A stretch of 64,000 nt of DNA, from contig NZ_JADEXR010000005.1 in the NCBI RefSeq assembly GCF_015206995.1, positions 20,122 through 84,121 of the forward strand, given 5' to 3'. Position 1 is the stretch's first letter, and the number at the start of each line of letters is the position of its first letter. Origin of the DNA: an aff. Roholtiella sp. LEGE 12411 (lineage in GTDB: Bacteria > Cyanobacteriota > Cyanobacteriia > Cyanobacteriales > Nostocaceae). A program made the position numbers and the translations under genes. Below, piece by piece: positions 1-8,104 of the stretch. The notes under the pieces were generated by a model. The model worked only from the letters and a program-made list of their open reading frames with translations. It made no database searches and had not been told where the DNA came from.

Positions 1-6
1 ATATAA

Positions 7-1722
7 CTAAGGCGGGACAGAGACAGGTTGAGAATTTGATGGCTCAAGTGATTGGGGAGTTGACCCATTCAAGATTTGATTTAACTGAAGTGTTGGAACC
101 GATTGAAAAATACTAAGATTAAGAGGTTCTTTGCTGATGAATTGGGCGTAGGATTGCTGCAAATAAGAGCTGTATTCTGGGCGGTTAAGAAGATAGCTTT
201 CTAAGAAAGCCACACTTAAGGCGTTGAGATAAGAATAAGCCGCAGTCCGGTCGGGGCCGAGCAAGGCTTGTGGCACAGGTAACACATTATTCTCAGCAGT
301 AGGTTCGTCAATAGCAGTGAAGTGAGTGGCATTTTCAATCAAGACTAGGTACTTGTTGAGACTGGAAAGCCAGGTGAAGGGGCGAATCTGTTCTGATACG
401 GCTGGGGCGAAAATATCTTGACTACCTGTCACCAACATTACAGGAACTTTAATTTGACTTATCCCACTTTCACCAAAAATAGCACTGCCAACAGGATTAA
501 TAGCAATAACAACCTTAATGCGATCGTCTTTGAGTTGATAACTTGCTGGAGGTAACTCAATTGCTTGACACTGCAAAACCAGGGACACATTTAAGGATGA
601 ATTATTGGAATTACAATCCCTGCGGAGTTGGTCAAAGTTAATTTTTGCTCCTGCCAAACTCAAAACAGTATAACCACCAAACGAATGACCGATCGCACCG
701 ACTTGCTGAAAATTGAGTTTCCCTTGGACGTTAGGATCAACCTTTTCCAAACGCTGGAGTTCATCAAGTAGAAATTTGATATCCAAGGGTCGGTTAATAA
801 ATTCTTGGGCTTCTGGTGGGCCTGCTAAACCTGCAAAATATTGCTCAAAGCGTTCTGCATTACTACCAGGGTGTTCCAGCACCGCAACAGCAAAGCCATA
901 GGATGCTAGATGTTTAGCCAAGTAGACAAAGGTAGAGCGGTCTGAGGCGACGCCATGAGAAATTACCATTAGGGGAAAGGGCGGCGAGGATGTAGCTGGT
1001 GTGTTTTGTGGGGTTGCTACAGGTAAATAGAGATCCACCGGCATTCGGCGGTTGCGAGAAATGTCATTTAGCTCCAGGCTTTTGATATCCCAGCGGAATT
1101 TTCCGGGCGATCGCAAATCAAGTTTTTGCGAAAAGTCAACAGTTTGGCCGTTACGCGAAGCGGTACCAAGCGAAGTGCGAAGCGCTTCTTTTTTCAGAAA
1201 AGCCACAACCTGATCTCTTCTTTTAAGCAATTGTGACAAGTCATCGACTATCCTTAGTCCCTCTGCGAAATTCACCCGTATAGTATCGCTGGGAAACAGA
1301 CGCAGCAAATTCACAACTGTTAAGCCTTCTTTATCAGCAGCAGCCAAAATTAAAGCAGCACGTATGGCATAGAAGCCATTTTTTCGAGACTCAGTGAGTA
1401 ATAGCTCTCCTAAACGCTTCATAAGCTGCTCACCTACAGGTGAGTAGGTAACTTGAGATACTAAAGTAGGAGTGACATTGAAGCGTTGTTGGAGTAAATC
1501 CCGCAGTTGAGCGAGTTGTTCGGGAGTTGCACGACTGGCATAAAATGAAAGGTCTTCATCGATTTTGCCTTCTTTGGCAAAAGTTTCCAGCGAGTTAACT
1601 GACAAAGAAAATTCTCCAAAAGGAGGGTAATAAAAGCTGATGCGATCGGCTCCCAGTCCAGGAGTTGCCGTACAAACAGTAGATAGCAGCCCTAAACTCA
1701 GGTATTTCAGAAATTTTTTCAT
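7..1722 (-). CDS. DUF1400-type alpha/beta hydrolase, exported
   Basis: Likely exported serine hydrolase. From the chosen start the protein opens with a signal peptide (MKKFLKYLSLGLLS, cleavage near GLGA-D). A helical DUF1400-like region follows, then an alpha/beta-hydrolase domain related to dienelactone hydrolase/PAF-acetylhydrolase. The oxyanion stretch VISHG, the nucleophile elbow GHSFGGY (Ser about residue 347), an acid in GSQDIF and a His in NATHF form a complete triad. The open frame extends 24 codons further upstream, but that extension precedes the signal peptide and is proline/arginine rich, so the internal ATG is preferred. The substrate is unknown. Residues about 179-192 (LRTSLGTASRNG) look like translated dispersed repeat inserted in the linker between the two domains. 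Confidence 0.88.
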   Translation of the reverse strand: MKKFLKYLSLGLLSTVCTATPGLGADRISFYYPPFGEFSLSVNSLETFAKEGKIDEDLSFYASRATPEQLAQLRDLLQQRFNVTPTLVSQVTYSPVGEQLMKRLGELLLTESRKNGFYAIRAALILAAADKEGLTVVNLLRLFPSDTIRVNFAEGLRIVDDLSQLLKRRDQVVAFLKKEALRTSLGTASRNGQTVDFSQKLDLRSPGKFRWDIKSLELNDISRNRRMPVDLYLPVATPQNTPATSSPPFPLMVISHGVASDRSTFVYLAKHLASYGFAVAVLEHPGSNAERFEQYFAGLAGPPEAQEFINRPLDIKFLLDELQRLEKVDPNVQGKLNFQQVGAIGHSFGGYTVLSLAGAKINFDQLRRDCNSNNSSLNVSLVLQCQAIELPPASYQLKDDRIKVVIAINPVGSAIFGESGISQIKVPVMLVTGSQDIFAPAVSEQIRPFTWLSSLNKYLVLIENATHFTAIDEPTAENNVLPVPQALLGPDRTAAYSYLNALSVAFLESYLLNRPEYSSYLQQSYAQFISKEPLNLSIFQSVPTLQLNQILNGSTPQSLEPSNSQPVSVPP

Positions 1723-2509
1723 AGGAACAATCCGCTGTTTAACCCTACCAAATAAGTTTAGGCTGGGAGGAAAGCGGGGCGGGAGATGTACCACTTTCCG
1801 GTTTACCGAAAAACTGGGTCTAAAGCCTCGTCCTTATTAATACCTTCGCCAATTTACGAGGCTTAATTACAGGACAAACCTAAGATTTTACACGCTTGTT
1901 TTTGCCATCCGGCAAAAAACTGAGCCAATTCCTGTATGGTTTGTGTGGAAGTAATTTTGACTGCGTATACGTCTGGACTGGGGTTTGACGTTCTGCCTAA
2001 TAATCAAGCATGGTCTTGTGTTGGGCTATTTCGGCAAAAACTAGACTACTTCTTTTTTTGGCTAAGATATTGCCTTATAGGACGGCTTTTTATTGTATTT
2101 TAAGGTATTGGGCGATTAAAACTCAAAGGTACTCGTGATTTGTACGTGGCTTCAGCCCGGAGAGTGTCAAAAAATAGGATTTGCAAATTTTTCAGCAAAA
2201 TGATATTGGCAGCGCGATAATTAATATAGATATCAAAATACCTTTTATGTCAGTCAGTTCCTGCCCCTGTTGTGTCGTTGTCCTTAACCAACAACAGGAG
2301 CAAAATAACTTTCACCAAAACCAGTGCCAGGATGTGCCGGTCAACTACAGCAAAAGCAGGGTTAAAAATTGCACTGTGGTTGAAAATGGTCGGGTTGTTG
2401 TTAAACCATTACCAACACTGCTCAATGAAACTTCTGATACTCAAGAGCAGTCCTAACCGTAATTCATTACTTAATCTAACGAACGAATTTCGTTCGTTGG
2501 CAGATCACG
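1723..2509. other. intergenic stretch, 787 bases
   Basis: This lies between two minus-strand genes. I see no recognisable gene. A 70-codon plus-strand frame with an ATG at 2247 (to 2456) has no ribosome-binding site and no recognisable family, so I do not call it. Near its right end is the palindrome at 2478-2498. Confidence 0.5.
2478..2498. terminator. perfect 10-bp palindrome after the KirBac gene
   Basis: Arms aacgaacgaa and ttcgttcgtt are separated by one base. It sits 12 bases past the stop of the minus-strand channel gene, so it may be its terminator. The lack of a clear T-run leaves an operator or a repeat remnant possible. Confidence 0.4.
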
Positions 2510-3424
2510 TTAATCTAAAGGCAAAATATCGTGGAATTCATTGTAGTCGATGTAGCGATGTCCTTCGTCTGTGTAATGAATGATATCGACAAACCGATAG
2601 TTCCACAAAATATCATTAGCACTATAGTGATGACGAGCATGGACAACCTGTGCAACTGTTTCATCAATGCCACTTAGCGAGATTACAAGAGTAGTTTTTG
2701 TTTGAATTAGCGACTCAGGTGTCATCCCATATAGAGGACTATACTCATCAATTGGGTGCATCGCCGACCAACTTAACATGAAACTAGGGGTTTGGCTTCT
2801 CAGCAGTTTGAGATCGTGGAAGCGACGCATGAACTGCCCTTCTACCGTCACTTCGTCGCGCATCAAATAGACGCGCATCTGCGCCTCCAGAATCTGGTTG
2901 CGGCGCTCATTAGCGGCGCGAAACATCAAAGTCGGCACTCCCTCGTGAGGTGTAATCACTGCTACATGGCTAAATAGAACCCTGGCAGTTGGTCGAGAAA
3001 ATCGGGCGAAAGCTAGTCCAGTCATCACAGCAATTCCCACCAAACCTGCCATCGCTTCAATCGTCACAATGGTATTGGCATAAGTTGTTTTCGGATACAT
3101 CGCACCATAGCCAATAGATGCCAGCGTCTGCACACTAAAGAAAAAGGCATCTAAAAAATAGCCAGGTCGAGCGTTCTCAATACAATCGCCTCCTGCCAGG
3201 TAAGCTAAAGCAAATAGCGTATTAGTAGCCACATACAGAACAGCTATTAAAGCCAGAAAGGCAGTCCAAGGAATCGTTAGTAACAGATGGTAAGGGTCAC
3301 GCCAGTAGGAATACCATACACCCATACCCATAATCTCAAATTGTCCATCTTGGATTTTGATATGAATTCGTGGGATCAAGCGCTGTCGTTGCTTCTGTGA
3401 AAGTCGCTTCAGTCGAAATTTCAT
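2510..3424 (-). CDS. KirBac-type inward-rectifier potassium channel
   Basis: Prokaryotic inward-rectifier K+ channel in the plasma membrane, 304 residues, the usual KirBac length. An amphipathic slide-helix region (RDPYHLLLTIPW) comes before TM1 (about 50-75). The pore loop carries the selectivity filter SIGYG (residues 103-107), followed by TM2 (about 118-141). The rest is the cytoplasmic immunoglobulin-like domain typical of the IRK family, with motifs such as FMLSWSAMHPID. The start is placed just before the basic N-terminus. The MFS gene on the other strand is divergent, and its longest open frame overlaps this gene's 5' end. Confidence 0.95.
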   Translation of the reverse strand: MKFRLKRLSQKQRQRLIPRIHIKIQDGQFEIMGMGVWYSYWRDPYHLLLTIPWTAFLALIAVLYVATNTLFALAYLAGGDCIENARPGYFLDAFFFSVQTLASIGYGAMYPKTTYANTIVTIEAMAGLVGIAVMTGLAFARFSRPTARVLFSHVAVITPHEGVPTLMFRAANERRNQILEAQMRVYLMRDEVTVEGQFMRRFHDLKLLRSQTPSFMLSWSAMHPIDEYSPLYGMTPESLIQTKTTLVISLSGIDETVAQVVHARHHYSANDILWNYRFVDIIHYTDEGHRYIDYNEFHDILPLD

Positions 3425-3534
3425 TGGGAGTAGCCAAAAGAACGGCGAGTGGTAGTATGACTATTGAAAAGTCGCTGTTTTCAGTTGCAGTGCGAGCGAT
3501 CGCAAAGTTACAACCTGGTGGTTATATATCGCTG

Positions 3535-4716
3535 ATGAATCGAAATTTTTGGATTACTGCTTTAATTGCCTTTATTAATTCTCTTAGTTTTACAGTTTTA
3601 ATTCCCATTATCTATCTTTATGGGAAACAATTTGGGCTTAACGATTTCCAGACTAGTTTGTTATTTTCGATTTACTCTATAGCTCAGTTTTTTGCGACTC
3701 CTGTCATTGGTAAACTCTCAGATCGCTTTGGACGCAAGCCCTTACTGATTATCAGTTTAGCTGGAACTGTCATTGCTAACTTAATAGCTGGAACAGCGAC
3801 AACGGCAGTTGTTCTTTTTCTAGCTCGACTCTTAGATGGCATCACTGGAGGCAATACTTCCGTGGCTCAAGCGGTTATTTCAGATATTACCACTCCAGAA
3901 AATCGCGCTCGAGGATTTGGGATTTATGGAGCAGCATTAGGATTAGGCTTTGTATTGGGGCCAGTTACAAGTTTATTAGCACAGCAGATTTCTTTGGGTA
4001 CTGCATTTTTAGTTTCGAGTGCAGTTGCATTTATAGCGGTTTTAATTACAGTCTTTTATTTACCTGAAACTATACAAAATAAAGCAGAGAAAGCACACAA
4101 CATCTTTGATTTGGGTTTAGGGAATTTAATTAAGGGCTTCGCTATACCTAGAGTTGGTATTCTGCTAGTAATTAATTTTTTTATTGGCACAACTTTTACT
4201 ATCTTCACTTATGCTTTTCAACCCTACTTTCTTAACGTGTTGGGTCAAAATAGCCAGTCTTTGACACTGATGTTTCTCACATTTGGAGTACTAAGTGTAA
4301 TCATGCAAACTTGGGGAGTCTCAATTCTCAGCCGGAAATTTAATCTAGTTAGTATATTATTCTTAGGCTTATTTATCCGAAGTCTATCATTTGTTCTCAT
4401 GCCAGTTTGGCCAAACATCGTTTATTTTGTAGGAGTTAGTATACTTTTTTCTCTGTTCAATTCTCTAGTTCAACCCATGATCAACACACTAATTTCTCTC
4501 AACGCTAAGCCACAAGACCAAGGAACAGCAATGGGATTGAACGCATCTTATTTAAGCATCGCCAATGGTGTTGGGCCTGTGATTGCTGGAATGCTGATTC
4601 ATCAATCGAATCCTAAAACTTATAGCTATCCGTTATATTTAGCCGGAATGCTTACTTTTTTAGTATTGTTTTTGGCAATAGTTACTCGCAAAGGATACGC
4701 ACAGCAAGTAAAATAG
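3535..4716 (+). CDS. MFS transporter (TetA/multidrug-like)
   Basis: Twelve-helix major facilitator, probably a drug or metabolite exporter in the plasma membrane. The loop 2-3 signature GKLSDRFGRKP (residues 59-69) is intact, and the 393-residue length fits the family. I chose the ATG directly before TM1 (MNRNFWITALIAFIN). The frame stays open 55 codons upstream, but that part is polar and overlaps the divergent channel gene, so it is unlikely to be translated; an intermediate ATG at 3457 is possible. The substrate cannot be predicted. Confidence 0.88.
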   Translation: MNRNFWITALIAFINSLSFTVLIPIIYLYGKQFGLNDFQTSLLFSIYSIAQFFATPVIGKLSDRFGRKPLLIISLAGTVIANLIAGTATTAVVLFLARLLDGITGGNTSVAQAVISDITTPENRARGFGIYGAALGLGFVLGPVTSLLAQQISLGTAFLVSSAVAFIAVLITVFYLPETIQNKAEKAHNIFDLGLGNLIKGFAIPRVGILLVINFFIGTTFTIFTYAFQPYFLNVLGQNSQSLTLMFLTFGVLSVIMQTWGVSILSRKFNLVSILFLGLFIRSLSFVLMPVWPNIVYFVGVSILFSLFNSLVQPMINTLISLNAKPQDQGTAMGLNASYLSIANGVGPVIAGMLIHQSNPKTYSYPLYLAGMLTFLVLFLAIVTRKGYAQQVK

Positions 4717-4742
4717 AAATTATTAAATTTCTACTAAAAAAT

Positions 4743-4767
4743 GTAGGGTAAGCATTGCTCACCCTAC
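4743..4767. terminator. hairpin between convergent genes
   Basis: Outer stem GTAGGGT/ACCCTAC with an inner AGC-ATT-GCT stem-loop, sitting between the ends of the plus-strand MFS gene and the minus-strand DUF2382 gene. It is well placed as a shared terminator. The lack of a long T-run also fits a dispersed hairpin repeat. Confidence 0.5.
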
Positions 4768-4789
4768 TGCTAATTAATTTGCGAGATGC

Positions 4790-5683
4790 TTATTTTTCCG
4801 GTTTCGGTTGTTGACCTTTAGAACAGCGATCAAACCACTCCTGGTACTTTTTCTGACGTGACTCATCTTCAACAGCAATGGTTACTCGCACTTGCTTACA
4901 TCCATGATTTCGCTCTAGGGCGATCGCATTTAATAGTAAACTAGCGATTTTAGGCGAATTAAATTCGCCACTCACTGTTAAACCACCAAAATTTGTAATT
5001 TCAAGTCTTTCCGCTTCAGTCAACTCAATACTAGAAATTTCCTCTTGTCCTAAATCAATTTCTGCAAGTTGTTTGTGTTCTGGGCTGATTTGTTCTACAA
5101 TCAATTTCTCACGCCGGATTGGAACTTGTATCATCCGGGTTTCAATTTCTTTGCGAACAATAACCTCACCAACTTTTCGCTTACCAGTTTCAACGGTTAA
5201 CCGTTCCTCTAGTAAACGAATAATCTTTTCTTCTCCGATATCTGCTAAATTTACTGGCTCAACCTGGTTATCTATAGTTTGACTATACAGTGTTTGCGTT
5301 TGCTCAGCTGAGTTTCCTGATAGTTTCTGTTCACCTGGTGTTTCTGTACCTAAATATTCAGGCATAAGCTCTATTTCTAAGTGGTCTAGATCTATGAAAA
5401 CAGATTTAGTGGGCTTATCAATTTTTTTTATTCTCTGGCTATGTAATCGGAATAAAAAATGTTGATCTCCCAACTTGTGACTGTATTCTAAAGTCGATTG
5501 ATTTGCCTGTTTAGATATAATTAAATTTAGCTGATGATTAACATCTACAACTAAATTCTGAACTTCGCCTACTCGCTGACCATGCCTGTCGAATACGGTA
5601 AAGTTTTTTACTTTGTTTTTCAGGTCTGCCAGCAAGTTGTTAACGCGAGATTTTAAGTTTGCCTGTCCAACGTTGTTTGCCAT
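4790..5683 (-). CDS. DUF2382 (YsnF/AvaK-like) protein with divergent N-terminus
   Basis: Cytoplasmic stress-type protein with a C-central DUF2382 domain (KRKVGEVIVRKEIET, VPIRREKLIVEQ). Its N-terminal half holds a weak PRC-barrel-like segment (VFDRHGQRVGEVQNLVVDVN). It is the most divergent of three consecutive minus-strand DUF2382 genes. After the DUF2382 core it has an extra C-terminal segment ending in a charged tail (YQEWFDRCSKGQQPKPEK). DUF2382/PRC proteins in Nostocales include AvaK-type akinete and stress markers. The molecular role is unknown. Confidence 0.82.
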   Translation of the reverse strand: MANNVGQANLKSRVNNLLADLKNKVKNFTVFDRHGQRVGEVQNLVVDVNHQLNLIISKQANQSTLEYSHKLGDQHFLFRLHSQRIKKIDKPTKSVFIDLDHLEIELMPEYLGTETPGEQKLSGNSAEQTQTLYSQTIDNQVEPVNLADIGEEKIIRLLEERLTVETGKRKVGEVIVRKEIETRMIQVPIRREKLIVEQISPEHKQLAEIDLGQEEISSIELTEAERLEITNFGGLTVSGEFNSPKIASLLLNAIALERNHGCKQVRVTIAVEDESRQKKYQEWFDRCSKGQQPKPEK

Positions 5684-5860
5684 CGTTAGCTATTCACATA
5701 TATACAAAATCTATGAATTAATTTTTACTCAGATATCTTAATTATTTACCATATTGAGTTATTACAAATACAGGTAAAGCTAATCAAACAGCCTCACCTG
5801 TACTATATTTAATTAGTAATTAGTAATTAGTTATTTGCTAAAAACTAATTACTATGTCGG

Positions 5861-6763
5861 TTATCGTTCTTCAATCGGAAGACCAGAAGCATCCACATCT
5901 AACTCTTCGCGACGCACGGTTTCTTGAGTCTCAACTGTGTCTTGATCCACAACTTTTCTAACTCTGACTTCTTCACGCAAAAATGCTTCTTTGCGAATCT
6001 CAGGAGTTTCTTCATGAATTTCCATACGAGCAACTTCGCCTTCCCGGAAGTCAGCTTCGCGCGAGGAAACAGTAGTCCCCGCATCTGTTGGAGTTACACG
6101 TTCAATTACAACTCGCTCTCTTTCCACTGGTACTGCAACTCGTGCAGTCTCGGTTTCAACGCGTTTGCCAATTGCTACTTCTCCAGCTTTTTGGCGTCTC
6201 TTATTGGCAACTAATCTTTCTTCATACAATCTCAGGGTTTGATGATCTCCCTCATTTAAACCGTATAAAGAAGGTTCATGTTCGTAAGTGTAATTATCGC
6301 GGTTATAAGTTGGTGTGGGGGTCGTTGTTGGCTGATAGTTTGTACCAATTGGTGCTGATGCTTCCAAGGGTGTTGATGCTTCCAAAGGTCGAGTGTTGTA
6401 GTCTCCGGAACCCCGATATACTCCACGCACCCGTTCTTCATAGTCATAATCAAGAGTTTGGCGTTCATCAAACTCAGGTAAAGCTTCTGCCTGTTCTCTA
6501 GTCATGCCAACAGCGTAGGCACGATCAGCATTGTAGTCAATACGAGTACGACCAATGGGAAGCAATACTTTCTTACCAAAAATCCAGAAACCTAGGTCAA
6601 CTACTAGATAGCGAAAATGACCTTCTTCATCTACCAAAACATCACTGATAGAGCCAATCTTTTCATCAGTTCTTTCTGTATAAACACCAAGTCCCTTAAT
6701 TTCACGACCTTCAAAGGTATCTCGGTAATTAGGCTCAAAATCTTCTAATTTGTAAAGAACCAT
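5861..6763 (-). CDS. PRC-barrel/DUF2382 protein (YsnF/AvaK family)
   Basis: A PRC-barrel domain (about residues 1-85; motifs IGSISDVLVDEEGHFRYLVV and GKKVLLPIG) is joined by a Pro/Thr-rich linker to a DUF2382 domain (KAGEVAIGKRVETETARV through VRREELDVD). The reading frame has an in-frame ATG five codons earlier, but a GAGGG ribosome-binding site lies eight bases before the second ATG and decides the start. It is a close paralogue of the next gene. Proteins of this type accumulate under desiccation and salt stress or in akinetes in related cyanobacteria. The biochemical role is not established. Confidence 0.9.
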   Translation of the reverse strand: MVLYKLEDFEPNYRDTFEGREIKGLGVYTERTDEKIGSISDVLVDEEGHFRYLVVDLGFWIFGKKVLLPIGRTRIDYNADRAYAVGMTREQAEALPEFDERQTLDYDYEERVRGVYRGSGDYNTRPLEASTPLEASAPIGTNYQPTTTPTPTYNRDNYTYEHEPSLYGLNEGDHQTLRLYEERLVANKRRQKAGEVAIGKRVETETARVAVPVERERVVIERVTPTDAGTTVSSREADFREGEVARMEIHEETPEIRKEAFLREEVRVRKVVDQDTVETQETVRREELDVDASGLPIEER

Positions 6764-6771
6764 TATATTAT

Positions 6772-6776
6772 CCCTC
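6772..6776 (-). promoter_or_regulatory. ribosome-binding site deciding a start
   Basis: GAGGG on the minus strand, eight bases from the ATG at 6763. It overlaps the alternative upstream ATG, which would therefore lack its own site. Confidence 0.7.
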
Positions 6777-7050
6777 ATTTTTTTTGTATCTCATAATTAC
6801 CAAGTTAGACATTTGTTTACTTTTTTACCTCCTTCTAACGAAGGAATTTTATTAAGAAATAAGCATCAAAAGTTATAAGTATTTTTAGCTACATAAATAA
6901 TAAAAATATTTCAGTATTTATTTTTGAAAATGCAATTATTTTAGTGCATTGTTGCTGACAAAATTAAAAGTGCAGGTAGAGATATTTGACTCTGCCTGCA
7001 TAATTTTTGAAGAGAAATATGTCAGTCAAACAAATTTTTTCAATAGTTAC

Positions 7051-7893
7051 TTAAATAGCTTGATGTGGAGTCCCACCATTATCATCCACACGTAGCTCAC
7101 CCGCCGTATGCACATCTAACTCTTCTCGACGAATTGTGTCTTGTGCTTCCACTGTATCTTGCTCTACTACTTTCTTTACTCGGATTTCTTCACGCACAAA
7201 TGCTTCTTTATGAATGTCAGGCGTTTCTTCGTACACTTCTATGCGTGCTACTTCCCCTGCTTGGAACTTAAGTTCATTGGGATCTACTACCGTCCTTCCT
7301 GCTGTAGGCGGAACTCGCTCGATCAAAACACGTTCTTTTTGAATAGGTACTGCAACGCGTGCAGTTTCCGTTTCAATGTGCTTACTAACTGCTACTTCTC
7401 CGGTTTTTACACGGTGCTTATTAGCAATTAAGCGTTCTTCATAGAGTCTGAAAGTTTGATTATATTGCTCATTTAAATCATATAAAGCTGGTTCTTGCTG
7501 GTAATTATATGTCTCGCGTTCATAAGTCACATTGCTAGTTGATGAACGAAACACACTGCGTACTTTTTCTTCATAATCTTCATCAACGATCGCGTTTTCT
7601 GCGTACTCAGGTAAATTCTCTACTTGCTCTTTACTCAGTCCATTGACATAGACGCGTCTTTCAGGATAGTTGATGCGCGAAAGACCAATGGGTAGTAGTA
7701 TTTTTTTACTAACATAGTCTAAGCTGGTGTCAAGAACTAAATACCGAAAACGACCGTCTTGATCAACTAAAACATCGGCAACTGAGCCAATTCTTTCTCC
7801 TCCTTGAGTATAAACGTCCAATGCTTTAACATCATCACCGCTAAAAGTTTCTCGATAGTTTGGATCAAAATGTTCAAGTTTGTGAAGAGGCAT
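7051..7893 (-). CDS. PRC-barrel/DUF2382 protein (YsnF/AvaK family), paralogue
   Basis: Same architecture as the neighbouring gene: PRC barrel (HKLEHFDPNYRETFSG, IGSVADVLVDQDGRFRYLVL, ILLPIG), linker, then DUF2382 (KTGEVAVSKHIETETARV to IRREELDVH). The two share long blocks along their whole length and probably arose by tandem duplication. The start is the ATG preceded by GGGA at about six bases. An earlier TTG in frame is less likely. Confidence 0.9.
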   Translation of the reverse strand: MPLHKLEHFDPNYRETFSGDDVKALDVYTQGGERIGSVADVLVDQDGRFRYLVLDTSLDYVSKKILLPIGLSRINYPERRVYVNGLSKEQVENLPEYAENAIVDEDYEEKVRSVFRSSTSNVTYERETYNYQQEPALYDLNEQYNQTFRLYEERLIANKHRVKTGEVAVSKHIETETARVAVPIQKERVLIERVPPTAGRTVVDPNELKFQAGEVARIEVYEETPDIHKEAFVREEIRVKKVVEQDTVEAQDTIRREELDVHTAGELRVDDNGGTPHQAI

Positions 7894-8104
7894 ATCTGTT
7901 CCCAAGTTGTTCGGAATATATATTTACCAGCGTAGAAAATATTATGCTGGTTTTCCTCCTACTGACGACTTAATTCCAGTGAGATATTTCAGAATAGTAA
8001 TCCGATTTGATTCGTGAACTGACTCGTAGAGATAGGGAATCGGTATGAGGAAGAAGTAATAAAGGTGTACTGAATTTTTTCCAAATCAAATATTAGTTCT
8101 ATAG

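Noticed and set aside
2181..2583. Two overlapping plus-strand frames before the KirBac gene
   Set aside because: No ribosome-binding site, they compete with each other, the composition is unlike neighbouring genes and no family is recognisable.
5924..6501. Plus-strand frames opposite the DUF2382 gene
   Set aside because: They are antisense shadows of a well-supported PRC/DUF2382 gene.
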